DNA of 33,346 nt from CAYFJV01 sp964460605 (GCA_964460605.1 CAYWPT010000007.1:1-33346); one strand, 5' to 3'; numbered from the stretch's first letter, positions 5,225 to 14,381 are shown. Numbers and translations: made by a program. Notes: generated by a model not told the origin, from the letters alone.

Positions 5225-7108
5225 ATGGCAGAAGAAAATAAAGTAAGCGGTGCAACCGTAGGAATTGATTTAGGAACAACCTTCTCAGCAGTAGCTGTAT
5301 TAGAAGGAGGAAAAAGCACAATTATAACAAACGCAGAAGGTGCAAGAACCACACCAAGTGTAGTAAACATCAAAGGTGATGAGATTACTGTTGGTCAAGT
5401 GGCAAGAAACCAAGCAGTCGTTGACCCATTACACACAATTAGATCTATCAAAAGAAAGATGGGTACTAATGAAAAAGTAGAAATTGATGGTAAACAATAT
5501 TCTCCAGAACAAATTTCTGCAATGATTTTACAAAAATTGAAAAAAGATGCAGAAGCTTACTTAGGTCAGCCTGTAAAAAACGCAGTAATTACTGTCCCAG
5601 CTTATTTTAATGATGCACAAAGACAAGCTACAAAAAATGCTGGCGAAATTGCGGGGTTAAATGTATTAAGAATTATTAACGAACCTACTGCTGCTTCACT
5701 TTCTTACGGATTAGACAAACAAGATACTGAACATACTATCTTAGTATTTGATTTTGGTGGAGGAACCTTTGATGTTTCTGTATTAGAATTAGGTGATGGT
5801 ATTTTTGAAGTAAAATCTACTAGTGGGGATAACCATTTAGGTGGAGATGATGTTGATGATTTAATCATTAACTTCTTAGCTGATAAATTCAAAAAGGAGC
5901 AAGGTATCGACTTAAAAGCTGATCCAACTGCAGCTCAAAGATTAAAAGAAGCAGCAGAGAAAGCTAAGATTGAATTATCTACTAAAATGAAAGTAGAAAT
6001 CAATATTCCTTTTATTACTGCAGATCAAAATGGCCCAAAACATATCAAAGAAGAAATTTCTCGTGCTCAATTTGAAGAATTACTCTCTGATGTTTTGAAA
6101 AGATTAGAAACTCCTGTGAGAGAGGCACTTAAAGATGCTAATTTAACTGCTGATAAAATTAACAAAGTAATTTTAGTTGGTGGATCAACAAGAATTCCTT
6201 CAGTTCAAGAACTTCTTAAGAAAATCCTAGGAAAAGAAGGAGATAAAAGTGTTAATCCAGATGAAGCAGTAGCAATGGGTGCATCAATCCAAGCAGGAGT
6301 AATCGCTGGAGATATTAAAGATGTATTATTACTTGATGTTACACCTCTGTCCCTAGGAATTGAGACTCTTGGTGGCGTATTTACTAAGTTAATCGATAGG
6401 AATACAACTATTCCTACCAAGAAGTCTCAAACATTTAGTACCGCAGCCGATAACCAGCCTGCAGTAACTATCAGAGTTGGACAAGGTGAGAGGAGTATGT
6501 TTGTCGATAACAAAGTGCTTGGACAATTTGATTTGGTAGGATTACCTCCTGCTCCTCGTGGTGTGCCTCAGATTGAAGTTACTTTTGACATTGATACTAA
6601 TGGTATTGTACATGTAAGTGCTAAGGATTTAGGAACTGGTAAAGAACAAAAAATCCAAATTACTGGCTCAGGAAATTTAAGCTCCACAGATGTTGAGAAG
6701 ATGAGAGAAGATGCTAAGAAGTACGAAGCTGAAGATAAGAAGAAAAAAGAAAAAATTGAAGCTGAAAACAATGCAGAATCTGTAATCTTCCAAACTAAAA
6801 AAGTTCTTGATGAGCATAAAAATAAAGTTGATGCTGATACTCGAAAAACAATTGAGGAGAAGTTAGCAGCTCTTGGCGAAGCTAAAACTGCAGGAAATGT
6901 TGAGGAAATCAATAAGCTAATTGAAGAAGTTAACAAAGATATGCAGGAAATTGGTACAAAAATCTACCAAGAAGCTGCAGCTGCTCAGCAAGCTCAAGCA
7001 GGATCAGAAGCAACTCAAGGATCAGCAGAAAACCCAGGTGAAAAAGTAGTTGACGCTGAGTTTGAAGAGAAAAAAGAAGCTCCTAAAGCAGAAGCTAAAG
7101 CTGAATAA
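5225..7108 (+). CDS. dnaK: DnaK (Hsp70) chaperone
   Basis: 627 residues from ATG 5225, chosen over an in-frame ATG at 5210 because TGAGGA lies 9 nt before it. The ATPase domain starts VGIDLGTTFSAVAVLEGG and contains AYFNDAQRQATKNAG, the second phosphate loop FDFGGGTFDVSVLELGDG and the adenosine motif VGGSTRIPSVQELLKK. The linker VLLLDVTPLSLGIETLGG leads into the substrate domain, and the C-terminal lid ends in an Ala/Gln-rich then acidic tail. Folds nascent and stress-denatured proteins with DnaJ and GrpE. Full length, no disruption. Followed 25 nt later by an HD-domain gene inserted between dnaK and dnaJ. Confidence 0.98.
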   Translation: MAEENKVSGATVGIDLGTTFSAVAVLEGGKSTIITNAEGARTTPSVVNIKGDEITVGQVARNQAVVDPLHTIRSIKRKMGTNEKVEIDGKQYSPEQISAMILQKLKKDAEAYLGQPVKNAVITVPAYFNDAQRQATKNAGEIAGLNVLRIINEPTAASLSYGLDKQDTEHTILVFDFGGGTFDVSVLELGDGIFEVKSTSGDNHLGGDDVDDLIINFLADKFKKEQGIDLKADPTAAQRLKEAAEKAKIELSTKMKVEINIPFITADQNGPKHIKEEISRAQFEELLSDVLKRLETPVREALKDANLTADKINKVILVGGSTRIPSVQELLKKILGKEGDKSVNPDEAVAMGASIQAGVIAGDIKDVLLLDVTPLSLGIETLGGVFTKLIDRNTTIPTKKSQTFSTAADNQPAVTIRVGQGERSMFVDNKVLGQFDLVGLPPAPRGVPQIEVTFDIDTNGIVHVSAKDLGTGKEQKIQITGSGNLSSTDVEKMREDAKKYEAEDKKKKEKIEAENNAESVIFQTKKVLDEHKNKVDADTRKTIEEKLAALGEAKTAGNVEEINKLIEEVNKDMQEIGTKIYQEAAAAQQAQAGSEATQGSAENPGEKVVDAEFEEKKEAPKAEAKAE

Positions 7109-7133
7109 GCTTTCTTTTATTTTTTATTTTCAA

Positions 7134-7757
7134 ATGAAAATTCCTAGCAAGCAAGAGTGTATGGACAACTTTGAAAAGTACAAAGTTCCTAACAATATTA
7201 GAAAACACTGTATCTTAGTGAGTAAAGTTTCTGTATTTTTGGGTAAAGAATTAGAAAAGAAAGGAATTGATCTAGATTTAGAAGTTCTTGAAATGCTTGG
7301 TCTAGTTCATGATATGTTTAAAGTAGTAGTTCTCAAAGAATTAGTTCCGAGTGAATATCATCATCCAGAAGCTTACACTCAAGAAGAAATTGCAATGTGG
7401 AAACATTTACGTGAAACTTATCCAAATATGTATGAGAGTGGAGTATATGCTGCAATCTTCAAAGAAAAGTATCCTAAATTTTGTGACCATGTAAGAAGAT
7501 TGAGCGATCCAACTAATGATGAAAAAGAATGGCACGAACAAATTGTACATTATGCTGATTGGCGTGTCTCAAATATGGAAATTCTCTCGCTCGCAGGAAA
7601 ATTAAAAGGTTTGAAAGAACGTTATACTAAAACAGATGGTAGATGGGAAGAATACGAGAGAGTAATTTTTGCAGATGAAGCAAAAGTATTTGAACATTTA
7701 TACTTTAAACCAGAAGAATTAAAAGAAAAGTTTGAACAAAGTGAGAAGAGTGACTAG
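7134..7757 (+). CDS. HD-domain metal-dependent phosphohydrolase between dnaK and dnaJ
   Basis: 207 residues. The HD signature is visible as H25 (NNIRKHC), H59-D60 (LGLVHD) and D142 (QIVHYADWRVSN), matching the H...HD...D metal-site order of HD hydrolases. The region in between is helical. The ATG at 7134 is preferred; an upstream in-frame ATG at 7050 would run through the dnaK tail and encodes a Lys/Leu-rich shadow. Its stop is only 2 nt before the dnaJ ATG, so it is co-transcribed with the chaperones. The substrate is unknown; relatives act on nucleotides or cyclic/phosphate monoesters. No relA-type synthetase domain is present. Confidence 0.85.
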   Translation: MKIPSKQECMDNFEKYKVPNNIRKHCILVSKVSVFLGKELEKKGIDLDLEVLEMLGLVHDMFKVVVLKELVPSEYHHPEAYTQEEIAMWKHLRETYPNMYESGVYAAIFKEKYPKFCDHVRRLSDPTNDEKEWHEQIVHYADWRVSNMEILSLAGKLKGLKERYTKTDGRWEEYERVIFADEAKVFEHLYFKPEELKEKFEQSEKSD

Positions 7758-7759
7758 TT

Positions 7760-8884
7760 ATGGCAAAATCAAAAAATTACTACAAATTACTTGGAGTAGA
7801 GAAAGGAGCTACAAAAGCTGAGATTAAAAAGGCTTACAAAAAGTTAGCTATGAAGTATCATCCAGATAGAGCTTCAGAAGAAAAGAAAAAAGAGTATGAA
7901 GAAAAATTCAAAGAGATTAGTGAAGCAGCTTCTGTTTTAGGTGATGATAAGAAAAAAGCACAATATGATCGATTCGGAAGTGCTGGATTCTCTGGTGGAG
8001 CAGGTGGACATCAAGCTTACGATTTCTCAGATATAATGTCACAATTCCGTGGTGGAAACTTCGGAAACTTTGAAGACATTTTTGAACATTTATTCGGTGG
8101 TGGCGGAGCATCTCGTGGAAGAGGAAGACGTCAAAAACGTGGATCTGATTTATTGTATGAATTGAGTATCAATCTAGAAGAAGCTTCAACTGGTGTGAAA
8201 AAAACTATTGTTGTTCAAAAATTAGAACATTGTGGTGATTGTAAAGGTCGTGGTGGAAAAGATTTTCAAGTTTGTAGTCATTGTTCTGGTTCTGGTTATG
8301 TAAAGAAAACACAAAGAACGCCTTTTGGTATTTTCCAACAAAATGCTCCTTGCCATTATTGTCATGCGCGTGGAGAAGTAGCTAATGCATCTTGTGATAC
8401 TTGCCTAGGAGAAGGTTTTGAACGTAAGAAGAAGAAAATAGATGTCTCTATTCCAGCTGGAGTAGATTCAGGAATGCGTTTAAGATTACAAAACGAAGGT
8501 GAAGCAGGAGCAGAAGGCGGACCCTATGGGGATTTGTTTGTGGAAGTGCACGTTACTAAACACAAATATTTTGTACGTAAAGAAGATGATTTACATATTA
8601 CTGTTCCTATTTCATTTAGTCAAGCTGTACTAGGAGATGAGATAGAAGTTCCTACTATTTATGGAAAGGCTATGCTTAAGATTCCTAAAGGAACTGACTC
8701 AGAGACTATTTTCAGAATGAAAGGTCAAGGGATTCCTCATTTACGTGGGTCTGGAAAAGGTGATCAGATGGTAAAAGTTGCTATCCAAATTCCTAAAAAA
8801 TTATCTAAGAAGCAGAAAGAATTGATTGGAAAGTTAGGTGAAGAGAAAGCTAGTAAAGGCTTTTTGAAGAGTTTCTTTGGTTAA
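7760..8884 (+). CDS. dnaJ: DnaJ (Hsp40) co-chaperone
   Basis: 374 residues, class A DnaJ. The J domain (about 1-70) has the HPD tripeptide in AMKYHPDRASEE. A Gly/Phe-rich region follows (GFSGGAGGHQ through FGGGG). The zinc domain holds four Cys pairs: CGDCKGRG, CSHCSGSG, CHYCHARG and CDTCLGEG; the third is slightly degenerate in its glycines but keeps both Cys. The C-terminal substrate-binding domains contain VSIPAGVDSGMRLRLQNEG and IPKGTDSETIFRMKGQGIP. Stimulates DnaK ATPase and delivers substrates. Last gene of the operon. Confidence 0.97.
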   Translation: MAKSKNYYKLLGVEKGATKAEIKKAYKKLAMKYHPDRASEEKKKEYEEKFKEISEAASVLGDDKKKAQYDRFGSAGFSGGAGGHQAYDFSDIMSQFRGGNFGNFEDIFEHLFGGGGASRGRGRRQKRGSDLLYELSINLEEASTGVKKTIVVQKLEHCGDCKGRGGKDFQVCSHCSGSGYVKKTQRTPFGIFQQNAPCHYCHARGEVANASCDTCLGEGFERKKKKIDVSIPAGVDSGMRLRLQNEGEAGAEGGPYGDLFVEVHVTKHKYFVRKEDDLHITVPISFSQAVLGDEIEVPTIYGKAMLKIPKGTDSETIFRMKGQGIPHLRGSGKGDQMVKVAIQIPKKLSKKQKELIGKLGEEKASKGFLKSFFG

Positions 8885-8885
8885 G

Positions 8886-8895
8886 TTTTTAAAAA
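8886..8895 (+). promoter_or_regulatory. TATA-like element for the 8915 gene
   Basis: TTTTTAAAAA lies 20-29 nt before ATG 8915 with no Shine-Dalgarno sequence in between, fitting a leaderless transcript separate from the dnaJ operon. Confidence 0.4.
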
Positions 8896-8914
8896 GATCA
8901 CATAATTATTGTTT

Positions 8915-9325
8915 ATGGTTGAAGAAAGAAGTCTTTTAGAAGGATTATGTAATGAATTTTCTGAACAAATAAGAACATTTCATCCAGGAAAACTCTATCT
9001 TATGGGCTATGAAGGGGTTCCTTTTGCTAATTCAGAGAAACCACATAAATATGTTAGACACTTAAATGGTGTAGCAAATCTTGGTTTTAATTATGGTATT
9101 AAATTGTTAGCTGTTTCTGCTCCATTAAGTTATATTGCAGATGATCCTAATTATTTGCTTCCAGGAATTATTGTTACTATGCTTGGAATTGCTTCGGGTG
9201 GAATTTCATCTTTAACTGATGCAACTATTTTTCCAACAGAAGATACACAAGGAGTTGAAAAGAAATTAAGGGAAATTTGTGAAGAAAATAATTTAGATTA
9301 TGATAAAATAAAAGAAGGTGATTAA
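8915..9325 (+). CDS. Uncharacterised protein with a central hydrophobic segment
   Basis: 136 residues from ATG 8915 (an in-frame TTG at 8909 is possible). The N-terminal part is soluble. The middle (about 55-75 and 83-105) is hydrophobic with many Gly/Ser residues (GIIVTMLGIASGGISSLTDA) and could form two membrane spans. The C-terminus is an acidic helix. No domain was recognised. Its TAA at 9323-9325 overlaps by 3 bases the stop of the convergent gene. Confidence 0.65.
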   Translation: MVEERSLLEGLCNEFSEQIRTFHPGKLYLMGYEGVPFANSEKPHKYVRHLNGVANLGFNYGIKLLAVSAPLSYIADDPNYLLPGIIVTMLGIASGGISSLTDATIFPTEDTQGVEKKLREICEENNLDYDKIKEGD

Positions 9326-10059
9326 TTACTAAATTTTCTAATAACTTTCAAATATTCTTTATCCAATCCGCCTAAGCGAAATAAAACAACTTCTTTTATT
9401 CCTTCTTCAGAAGCAACGGATAAATCTCTCTCTAATTCTTTTACTTTAAGAACTGGTTCATTTCCATGAATACCAGCTGCAAGAAGACCTAATCCAGGGA
9501 TAAATCTGTTACCAAATTTTTTACTCAAAACCTGTAACTTCTTTCTAAACAGAGTTTCATTAAAGCCATGCATTGAGTGATAATACATTTTTATGTGATT
9601 AATTTTTAAATTTTTATAATTAAGGCCAAGAAAAGAAAAGATTGAACTATCTGAAGAATAAGCTACTGTGTATATTTCACCTTTACTATTCTCAATAAAT
9701 TTTTTAATCTTATTTTTATTTCCAAGAAAATTAAAAAACTGAGTGAAAAGCAATGAAGCATTTCTTGTTATAGGATATTCTAAATCAAGCATAATTGGAG
9801 TCTTTTTATTCTTTAATTCAGAAAACACTCTTTCCAAAGCTTGTCTTTGAGAAAATGGAGAAATCCAATAACCTTCATCCTTAGAAAGTATAGGCCAATA
9901 AATTATTTTAATTATATTTTTATTACTAATTTTAGATTTTATTTTTTCAAATTCAGAAACACTCTTAGCAGCTAAATATAATTTAGAAGGAAAAGAAATA
10001 AGACTAACTTTACTCAAAGTATCATCGTCCGGAAATTCTTCAAAAAAGCTGATTAACAT
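9322..10059 (-). CDS. Putative TIM-barrel-like protein at the end of the purine operon
   Basis: 245 residues with no family firmly recognised. Alternating strands and helices suggest a beta/alpha barrel: IIKIIYWPILSKDEGYWISP, then TPIMLDLEYPITRN, FIPGLGLLAAGIHGNE and a final EVVLFRLGGLDKEYLKVI. The motif order (a Trp-Pro strand, an Asp-Leu-Glu strand, a Gly-rich loop and a last Phe-Arg-Leu-Gly strand) recalls glycoside-hydrolase-like barrels, with D-L-E as a possible acidic site; this is weak. Its start overlaps the end of purA by 20 nt, so it is translationally coupled to PurA-HAD, yet nothing in it looks like a purine enzyme. Confidence 0.6.
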   Translation of the reverse strand: MLISFFEEFPDDDTLSKVSLISFPSKLYLAAKSVSEFEKIKSKISNKNIIKIIYWPILSKDEGYWISPFSQRQALERVFSELKNKKTPIMLDLEYPITRNASLLFTQFFNFLGNKNKIKKFIENSKGEIYTVAYSSDSSIFSFLGLNYKNLKINHIKMYYHSMHGFNETLFRKKLQVLSKKFGNRFIPGLGLLAAGIHGNEPVLKVKELERDLSVASEEGIKEVVLFRLGGLDKEYLKVIRKFSN

Positions 10060-12232
10060 TCTTCACTTCGATTAACTTATCTTTCAATTCACTTAAATCT
10101 TGAATGATATCCTCTTTATTTAATCCTAAGTTAATAAAAGCTTCTTCTTTTGTACTTCCTTGAAGCACTGCAAAGAATCTTAAGTCTGCGTCCTTTGCAG
10201 CTAGATAATCATCAGTATGGTCACCAACTACAACAATCTCTTTTTTTCCAAGACCTTGTTGTGACAACCTTTCTAAAGCTTCGTTAAAGACAGCAGAACT
10301 TGGTTTTCTATCTTCATGATCTTGTGGAGATAAGATAAATGAAAAACTATCATAACCTGCTTGACCTAACCTTTCTTCAGCCATTCTTATCCTATTACTT
10401 ACAATTCCTTGAATAAATCCTTCATTATCAAAGATTTTTTTGGTAACAACTCCGCCTTTGGTATCTTTGTAAGGTAAGAACGGAGCTTCTGCTCTGTATC
10501 TTCGTAAAACTAATTCAGCGAGTGGTTCATCTCTTTTGTAATCAATCGGATTTGGAAATAATCTTTTAAAAATATCTTCAAATGCGAGATTTTTACTTTG
10601 GATAAAACTAATCTCTTCATCATTTGGAGGAACAAAAGAAATTTCTTTACTAATATCTGCTGCAACTTTCTTAATTAAAGTTCTTACAAATTCGTTTGTA
10701 GCTACTAAAGTGTTATCTAGGTCATACAAAATTGCCCTTATTTTTCGTTTTTCTTCAACTTCTCCAGTCTCTTCATTTTGAACCAAGGTAACTTCTTTTT
10801 TATCTTTAGTCCATGCAGCATCTTCTAAAATAATTGTGTCATTTCTTTTTGGGCCAACGCTAACAACTGCAACTTGTACATTACCTAACTCTTCTACTTT
10901 ATGTAGATAGTCCTTGGCTTCTTGTGGAAGTTCTTCAAAAGTTTTACACTTGCCAATATCTTCTTGCCATCCTGGCATCTCAGTCCATTCGTTTGCAATA
11001 CAATGTGCTAAAACTCTTGAATCTGAAGGAAATTGATTTATGATTTTTCCAGGGAAAAAGAATTTTCCGTTATAATACATTGCTTCTCCAGTATATTTGT
11101 ATGAATTACAAATTCTTAAGGTATCTAATCCTGAAAGAACATCTAATTTAGTGATTATTATCTTTTTTCCGTTGATGCGTGAGCAATATCTTGCAATTAG
11201 GGCATCAAACCATCCGCACCTTCGTGGACGACCAGTAGTACTTCCAAATTCTACCCCCTTATCTCTGAGATAATTACCTGTTTCACCATGAATTTCTGTT
11301 GGGAATGGTCCTCCACCAACACGGGTAATGTAAGCTTTTAAAATACTATATACATGATCAATTTGTGGGATACCTAAACCTGTTGTTAAACCACCAACAC
11401 TTGGATTTGATGAAGTAACAAAAGGATATGTTCCGTGATCAATATCTAACAATAAGCCTTGTGCTCCTTCTAATAATATCTGTTTATCTTGAACAAGGGC
11501 ATTTTGTAAGAAAGCACTTGAATTATTTACGTGTGGTTTCAACAATTTTCCAATAGAATAATATAAATTAGTTAAAATAAATGCAAACTTTTGTACATTT
11601 AAGTTTTTAACACACTCTATTTGTTCTTTGAATGGTTTAAAAAAATCGTCTTCAGGAATACTTTGTGAAAGGTTGTGTAAGATATCTTCATCTTGCAGAG
11701 CTTGCCTAAAAATAAACAATTTTTCTTCAATATGATTTTTAATTTTTTCATTGAGTAATTCTTTATCAAAAAGATCATTGATTCTCACACCAGTTCTATG
11801 ACTCTTGTCAGCATAAGTTGGGCCAATTCCTCTTTTTGTAGTACCAATTTTTTTATTTTCACCTCGTAGACTTTCTTGGAAACCATCCATCATCTTATGA
11901 AGAAGTAGAATTATGTGTGCGTTACCCGAGATATGTAAATTGTTACAAGTAAAGCCTTTTTTTCTTAAAACATGCATTTCTTTGAGTAGAATTAAAGGAT
12001 CAATAACCATCCCATTACCTAAAACACATTCTACATGATCCCAAGTTAAAGCTGAAGGAATTAAGTGGAAAACATGTTTCTCACCATTAATATATATTGT
12101 GTGTCCAGCATTGTTTCCGCCAGTTGCGCGAGCACTCACTTCAAAATATTGTCCTGCCCAATCAACAATTTTTCCTTTACCTTCATCACCCCATTGTCCT
12201 CCTAAGATTGCAATAACTTGATTATTTTTCAT
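10040..12232 (-). CDS. purA: Adenylosuccinate synthetase fused to a C-terminal HAD phosphatase-like domain
   Basis: 730 residues, far longer than the usual 330-430. Residues 1-474 are PurA: GGQWGDEGKGKIVDW (P-loop-like, Asp16), GNNAGHT with His44, IGTTKRGIGPTYADK, LEGAQGLLLDIDHGTYPFVT and STTGRPRRCGWFD. It makes adenylosuccinate from IMP, Asp and GTP. A charged linker (475-498) leads to a HAD domain: motif I LYDLDNTLV (D504, D506), motif II IVSNR (S612), motif III K643 in DRKPSS, motif IV VVVGDHTDDYLAAK (D671, D674/D675). All HAD catalytic residues are present, with a helical cap between motifs I and II. The frame is continuous. GAGGG precedes the ATG; purB ends 15 nt upstream. Confidence 0.95.
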   Translation of the reverse strand: MKNNQVIAILGGQWGDEGKGKIVDWAGQYFEVSARATGGNNAGHTIYINGEKHVFHLIPSALTWDHVECVLGNGMVIDPLILLKEMHVLRKKGFTCNNLHISGNAHIILLLHKMMDGFQESLRGENKKIGTTKRGIGPTYADKSHRTGVRINDLFDKELLNEKIKNHIEEKLFIFRQALQDEDILHNLSQSIPEDDFFKPFKEQIECVKNLNVQKFAFILTNLYYSIGKLLKPHVNNSSAFLQNALVQDKQILLEGAQGLLLDIDHGTYPFVTSSNPSVGGLTTGLGIPQIDHVYSILKAYITRVGGGPFPTEIHGETGNYLRDKGVEFGSTTGRPRRCGWFDALIARYCSRINGKKIIITKLDVLSGLDTLRICNSYKYTGEAMYYNGKFFFPGKIINQFPSDSRVLAHCIANEWTEMPGWQEDIGKCKTFEELPQEAKDYLHKVEELGNVQVAVVSVGPKRNDTIILEDAAWTKDKKEVTLVQNEETGEVEEKRKIRAILYDLDNTLVATNEFVRTLIKKVAADISKEISFVPPNDEEISFIQSKNLAFEDIFKRLFPNPIDYKRDEPLAELVLRRYRAEAPFLPYKDTKGGVVTKKIFDNEGFIQGIVSNRIRMAEERLGQAGYDSFSFILSPQDHEDRKPSSAVFNEALERLSQQGLGKKEIVVVGDHTDDYLAAKDADLRFFAVLQGSTKEEAFINLGLNKEDIIQDLSELKDKLIEVKNVNQLF

Positions 12233-12247
12233 AATTCGTCCCTCTTC

Positions 12248-14023
12248 TTATTGTAATGCATTAATTAAATATGGCAATTCAACTAAGTTATGCATGGAAA
12301 ATTCCCCTCCAATACCTAACTTAATACAAACTTGTAATCTTTTATTCGCTTCATCAAAGAAGTTACTCCTCTCTCCAACAAAAACTGTGCCATCTCCTTT
12401 ACATTCTTCTTCAAATTCAGTATCATTAATTACTTTATTAAAATAAGAAATTTCTTCAGGAGAAACATTGATCCCTACTAACTCAATTCCTCTTTCACTG
12501 ATTTGTTGTAAAGAAACTTTTTCATTCTCGCTCAATTTCAAAGACCTTCTATCTATTATAATTCTTCTAATATCAGTGTAAGGTTCTTCATAATTGAGTT
12601 TAAACTCTTCCCATCTTTGCAGAGCAATGTCAGTTAGTTTTGGAGCAAGACCAATATACTCTTCTGGCTTAAGTGCAAGAAGTTTCATTCTAGTCTCTTC
12701 TCTAATATCCATCCCTCGAATAAACTCCCTTAATTCTGTTAAAGTAGCATCTTCCCCACGAGAAAATTCTTTCATCAACTCATATGGTCTCTCATTACCT
12801 TCTATTCTTAGAAGAGTTTGAATGGCTTCTGTGAGAATATTTCCATGACCTTTAAGATCTTTTGAAACGATTTCTCTATTTACTTTTAGCCTATCTAATT
12901 CTTCAGCAATATGCACTGTAGCTAAATAAGAATGTGCTACTCCTACACCAATAGCTCTCTGTGCTTCATGATCTGAAAGGTCTCTTTGTAAACGTGAGGA
13001 TTGTAATTTATTAATGAAACCTTGTAACTTTGCATTAGCTTCAGCAGTACTTCCTTCACCAACTTCTAATCTCCATGGATTAATTTTGTGTGGCATGGTA
13101 CTGCTACCTACTTCATGCGCAATATTCGCTTGAGTAAAATAACCTGCAGAGATGTACATCCAAAAGTCAACACACATATCTTTTAAGATATTGTTAATGG
13201 AAACTAATGAAGAAAAGATTCTCGCTATTCCATCATGGTTTTCAATTTGTGTTGTAAACAAATTAGCTTCAAAACCTAAATTTTCAATAAAATCCTCAGT
13301 AAATGCTAACCAATCAACTTCTGGTGCTGCGAATACTTGCGCATTATGTGCACCAATAGCTCCATTAGCTTTAGTAGGTAATGGCATTTTTTGTAGATAA
13401 GTTAATTCTTTACGTAACCTTTCAATATAATTTGCAAACTCTTTTCCAAAAGTGCTTGGTGTTGCAGCCTGTCCATGTGTTTTTGATAACAAGGCTGTAT
13501 TTTTTTCTTCTTTAGCTAACTCTGCTAGTTTATCTACTAATTTTACTAAAGAAGGGACATAATGTAATTTTAAAGCCCCTCTAAGCATTGCATTGTAGGC
13601 TACATTGTTTGCATCTTCACTTGTTAAACCAAAATGTACTATTTCCGTGAATTGTGCTAAACTAGATGATTGTAATTTTTCTTTTAGGAAATACTCAACT
13701 GCTTTTACATCATGATTAATTGGTCTTTGTCCTTTGTAACCAAATCTATCGATGTTTTGGATGGTTTGTGCATCTTGCAGAGAAAAATTGTTTACTAAAT
13801 CTCTTAAAAATTCTTTTTCTTCTAAGGTGAAATCTCTTAAAGCTCTAAATTCCTGACATTCACTCAATGCTATTAAATATTCAACCTCTAAGTATAATCT
13901 GTATTTCATTAAAGCATATTCAGAAAGCCAAGCAGATAATGGTTCAGTTATTGTTCTATGTCTCCCATCAATAGGAGAGATTGCTAAAAGAGGATGCAAA
14001 GAAAGTTCTTCTGATTTCAACAT
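12248..14023 (-). CDS. purB: Adenylosuccinate lyase with a degenerate HAD-like C-terminal extension
   Basis: 591 residues; ordinary PurB has about 455-475. Residues 1-475 are the fumarase/aspartase-type lyase: SPIDGRH at the start, TSEDANN, SKTHGQAATPST (catalytic His183) and the signature GSSTMPHKINPWR (Ser308 loop). It cleaves adenylosuccinate to AMP and fumarate, and SAICAR in IMP synthesis. Residues about 484-591 are extra: IRRIIIDRRSL, RGIELVGINVS and TVFVGERSNFFDEANK follow the order of HAD motifs I, II and IV, but the second motif-I Asp and the motif-IV Asp are replaced (R493, E551). This looks like an inactive, capless HAD remnant. GGTGA precedes the ATG; first gene of the purB-purA operon. 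Confidence 0.95.
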   Translation of the reverse strand: MLKSEELSLHPLLAISPIDGRHRTITEPLSAWLSEYALMKYRLYLEVEYLIALSECQEFRALRDFTLEEKEFLRDLVNNFSLQDAQTIQNIDRFGYKGQRPINHDVKAVEYFLKEKLQSSSLAQFTEIVHFGLTSEDANNVAYNAMLRGALKLHYVPSLVKLVDKLAELAKEEKNTALLSKTHGQAATPSTFGKEFANYIERLRKELTYLQKMPLPTKANGAIGAHNAQVFAAPEVDWLAFTEDFIENLGFEANLFTTQIENHDGIARIFSSLVSINNILKDMCVDFWMYISAGYFTQANIAHEVGSSTMPHKINPWRLEVGEGSTAEANAKLQGFINKLQSSRLQRDLSDHEAQRAIGVGVAHSYLATVHIAEELDRLKVNREIVSKDLKGHGNILTEAIQTLLRIEGNERPYELMKEFSRGEDATLTELREFIRGMDIREETRMKLLALKPEEYIGLAPKLTDIALQRWEEFKLNYEEPYTDIRRIIIDRRSLKLSENEKVSLQQISERGIELVGINVSPEEISYFNKVINDTEFEEECKGDGTVFVGERSNFFDEANKRLQVCIKLGIGGEFSMHNLVELPYLINALQ

Positions 14024-14085
14024 ATATCACCAAGAAGATTCGTGCTTGAGATCCTTTAAATTCTTTATGGTATTGAGTTATCTAC

Positions 14086-14343
14086 TTAGGCTAACTTATC
14101 ATCCAATTTACCAGAAACTTCTAAAGCATGTAACTGATCAAATCCACCAATAAATTCATCTCCAATAAAAATTTGTGGAACGGATGTGTAACCTTCTGTC
14201 TTATCAAATAATGCTCTTTGTTTATCTTCAGATAAAGTAAAAAAATCAATCTCTTCATACTTCACTCCTTTAACATCTAAAAGTGCTTTAGCTCTGTGAC
14301 AGTATGGGCAATAATCTTTTGTATACATAATTACTTTTTTCAT
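14086..14343 (-). CDS. Glutaredoxin (CPYC type)
   Basis: 85 residues from ATG 14343 (an upstream in-frame TTG would add eight residues, but a TATA box lies there). The redox-active dithiol motif is CPYC in YTKDYCPYCHRAKALL, followed by the cis-Pro TSVPQIFIGDEFIGG and DQLHALEVSGKL, a complete glutaredoxin fold. It reduces disulfides or glutathione-like mixed disulfides; an archaeal thiol partner is not known from this sequence. It lies downstream of the nucleotidyltransferase gene with its own ATTTATATT box (14374-14366) 23-31 nt before the ATG. A second glutaredoxin (CPWC) is at 22954. Confidence 0.92.
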   Translation of the reverse strand: MKKVIMYTKDYCPYCHRAKALLDVKGVKYEEIDFFTLSEDKQRALFDKTEGYTSVPQIFIGDEFIGGFDQLHALEVSGKLDDKLA

Positions 14344-14381
14344 GAGAAATCCAAAAACCAAGAACAATATAAATTTTACTT

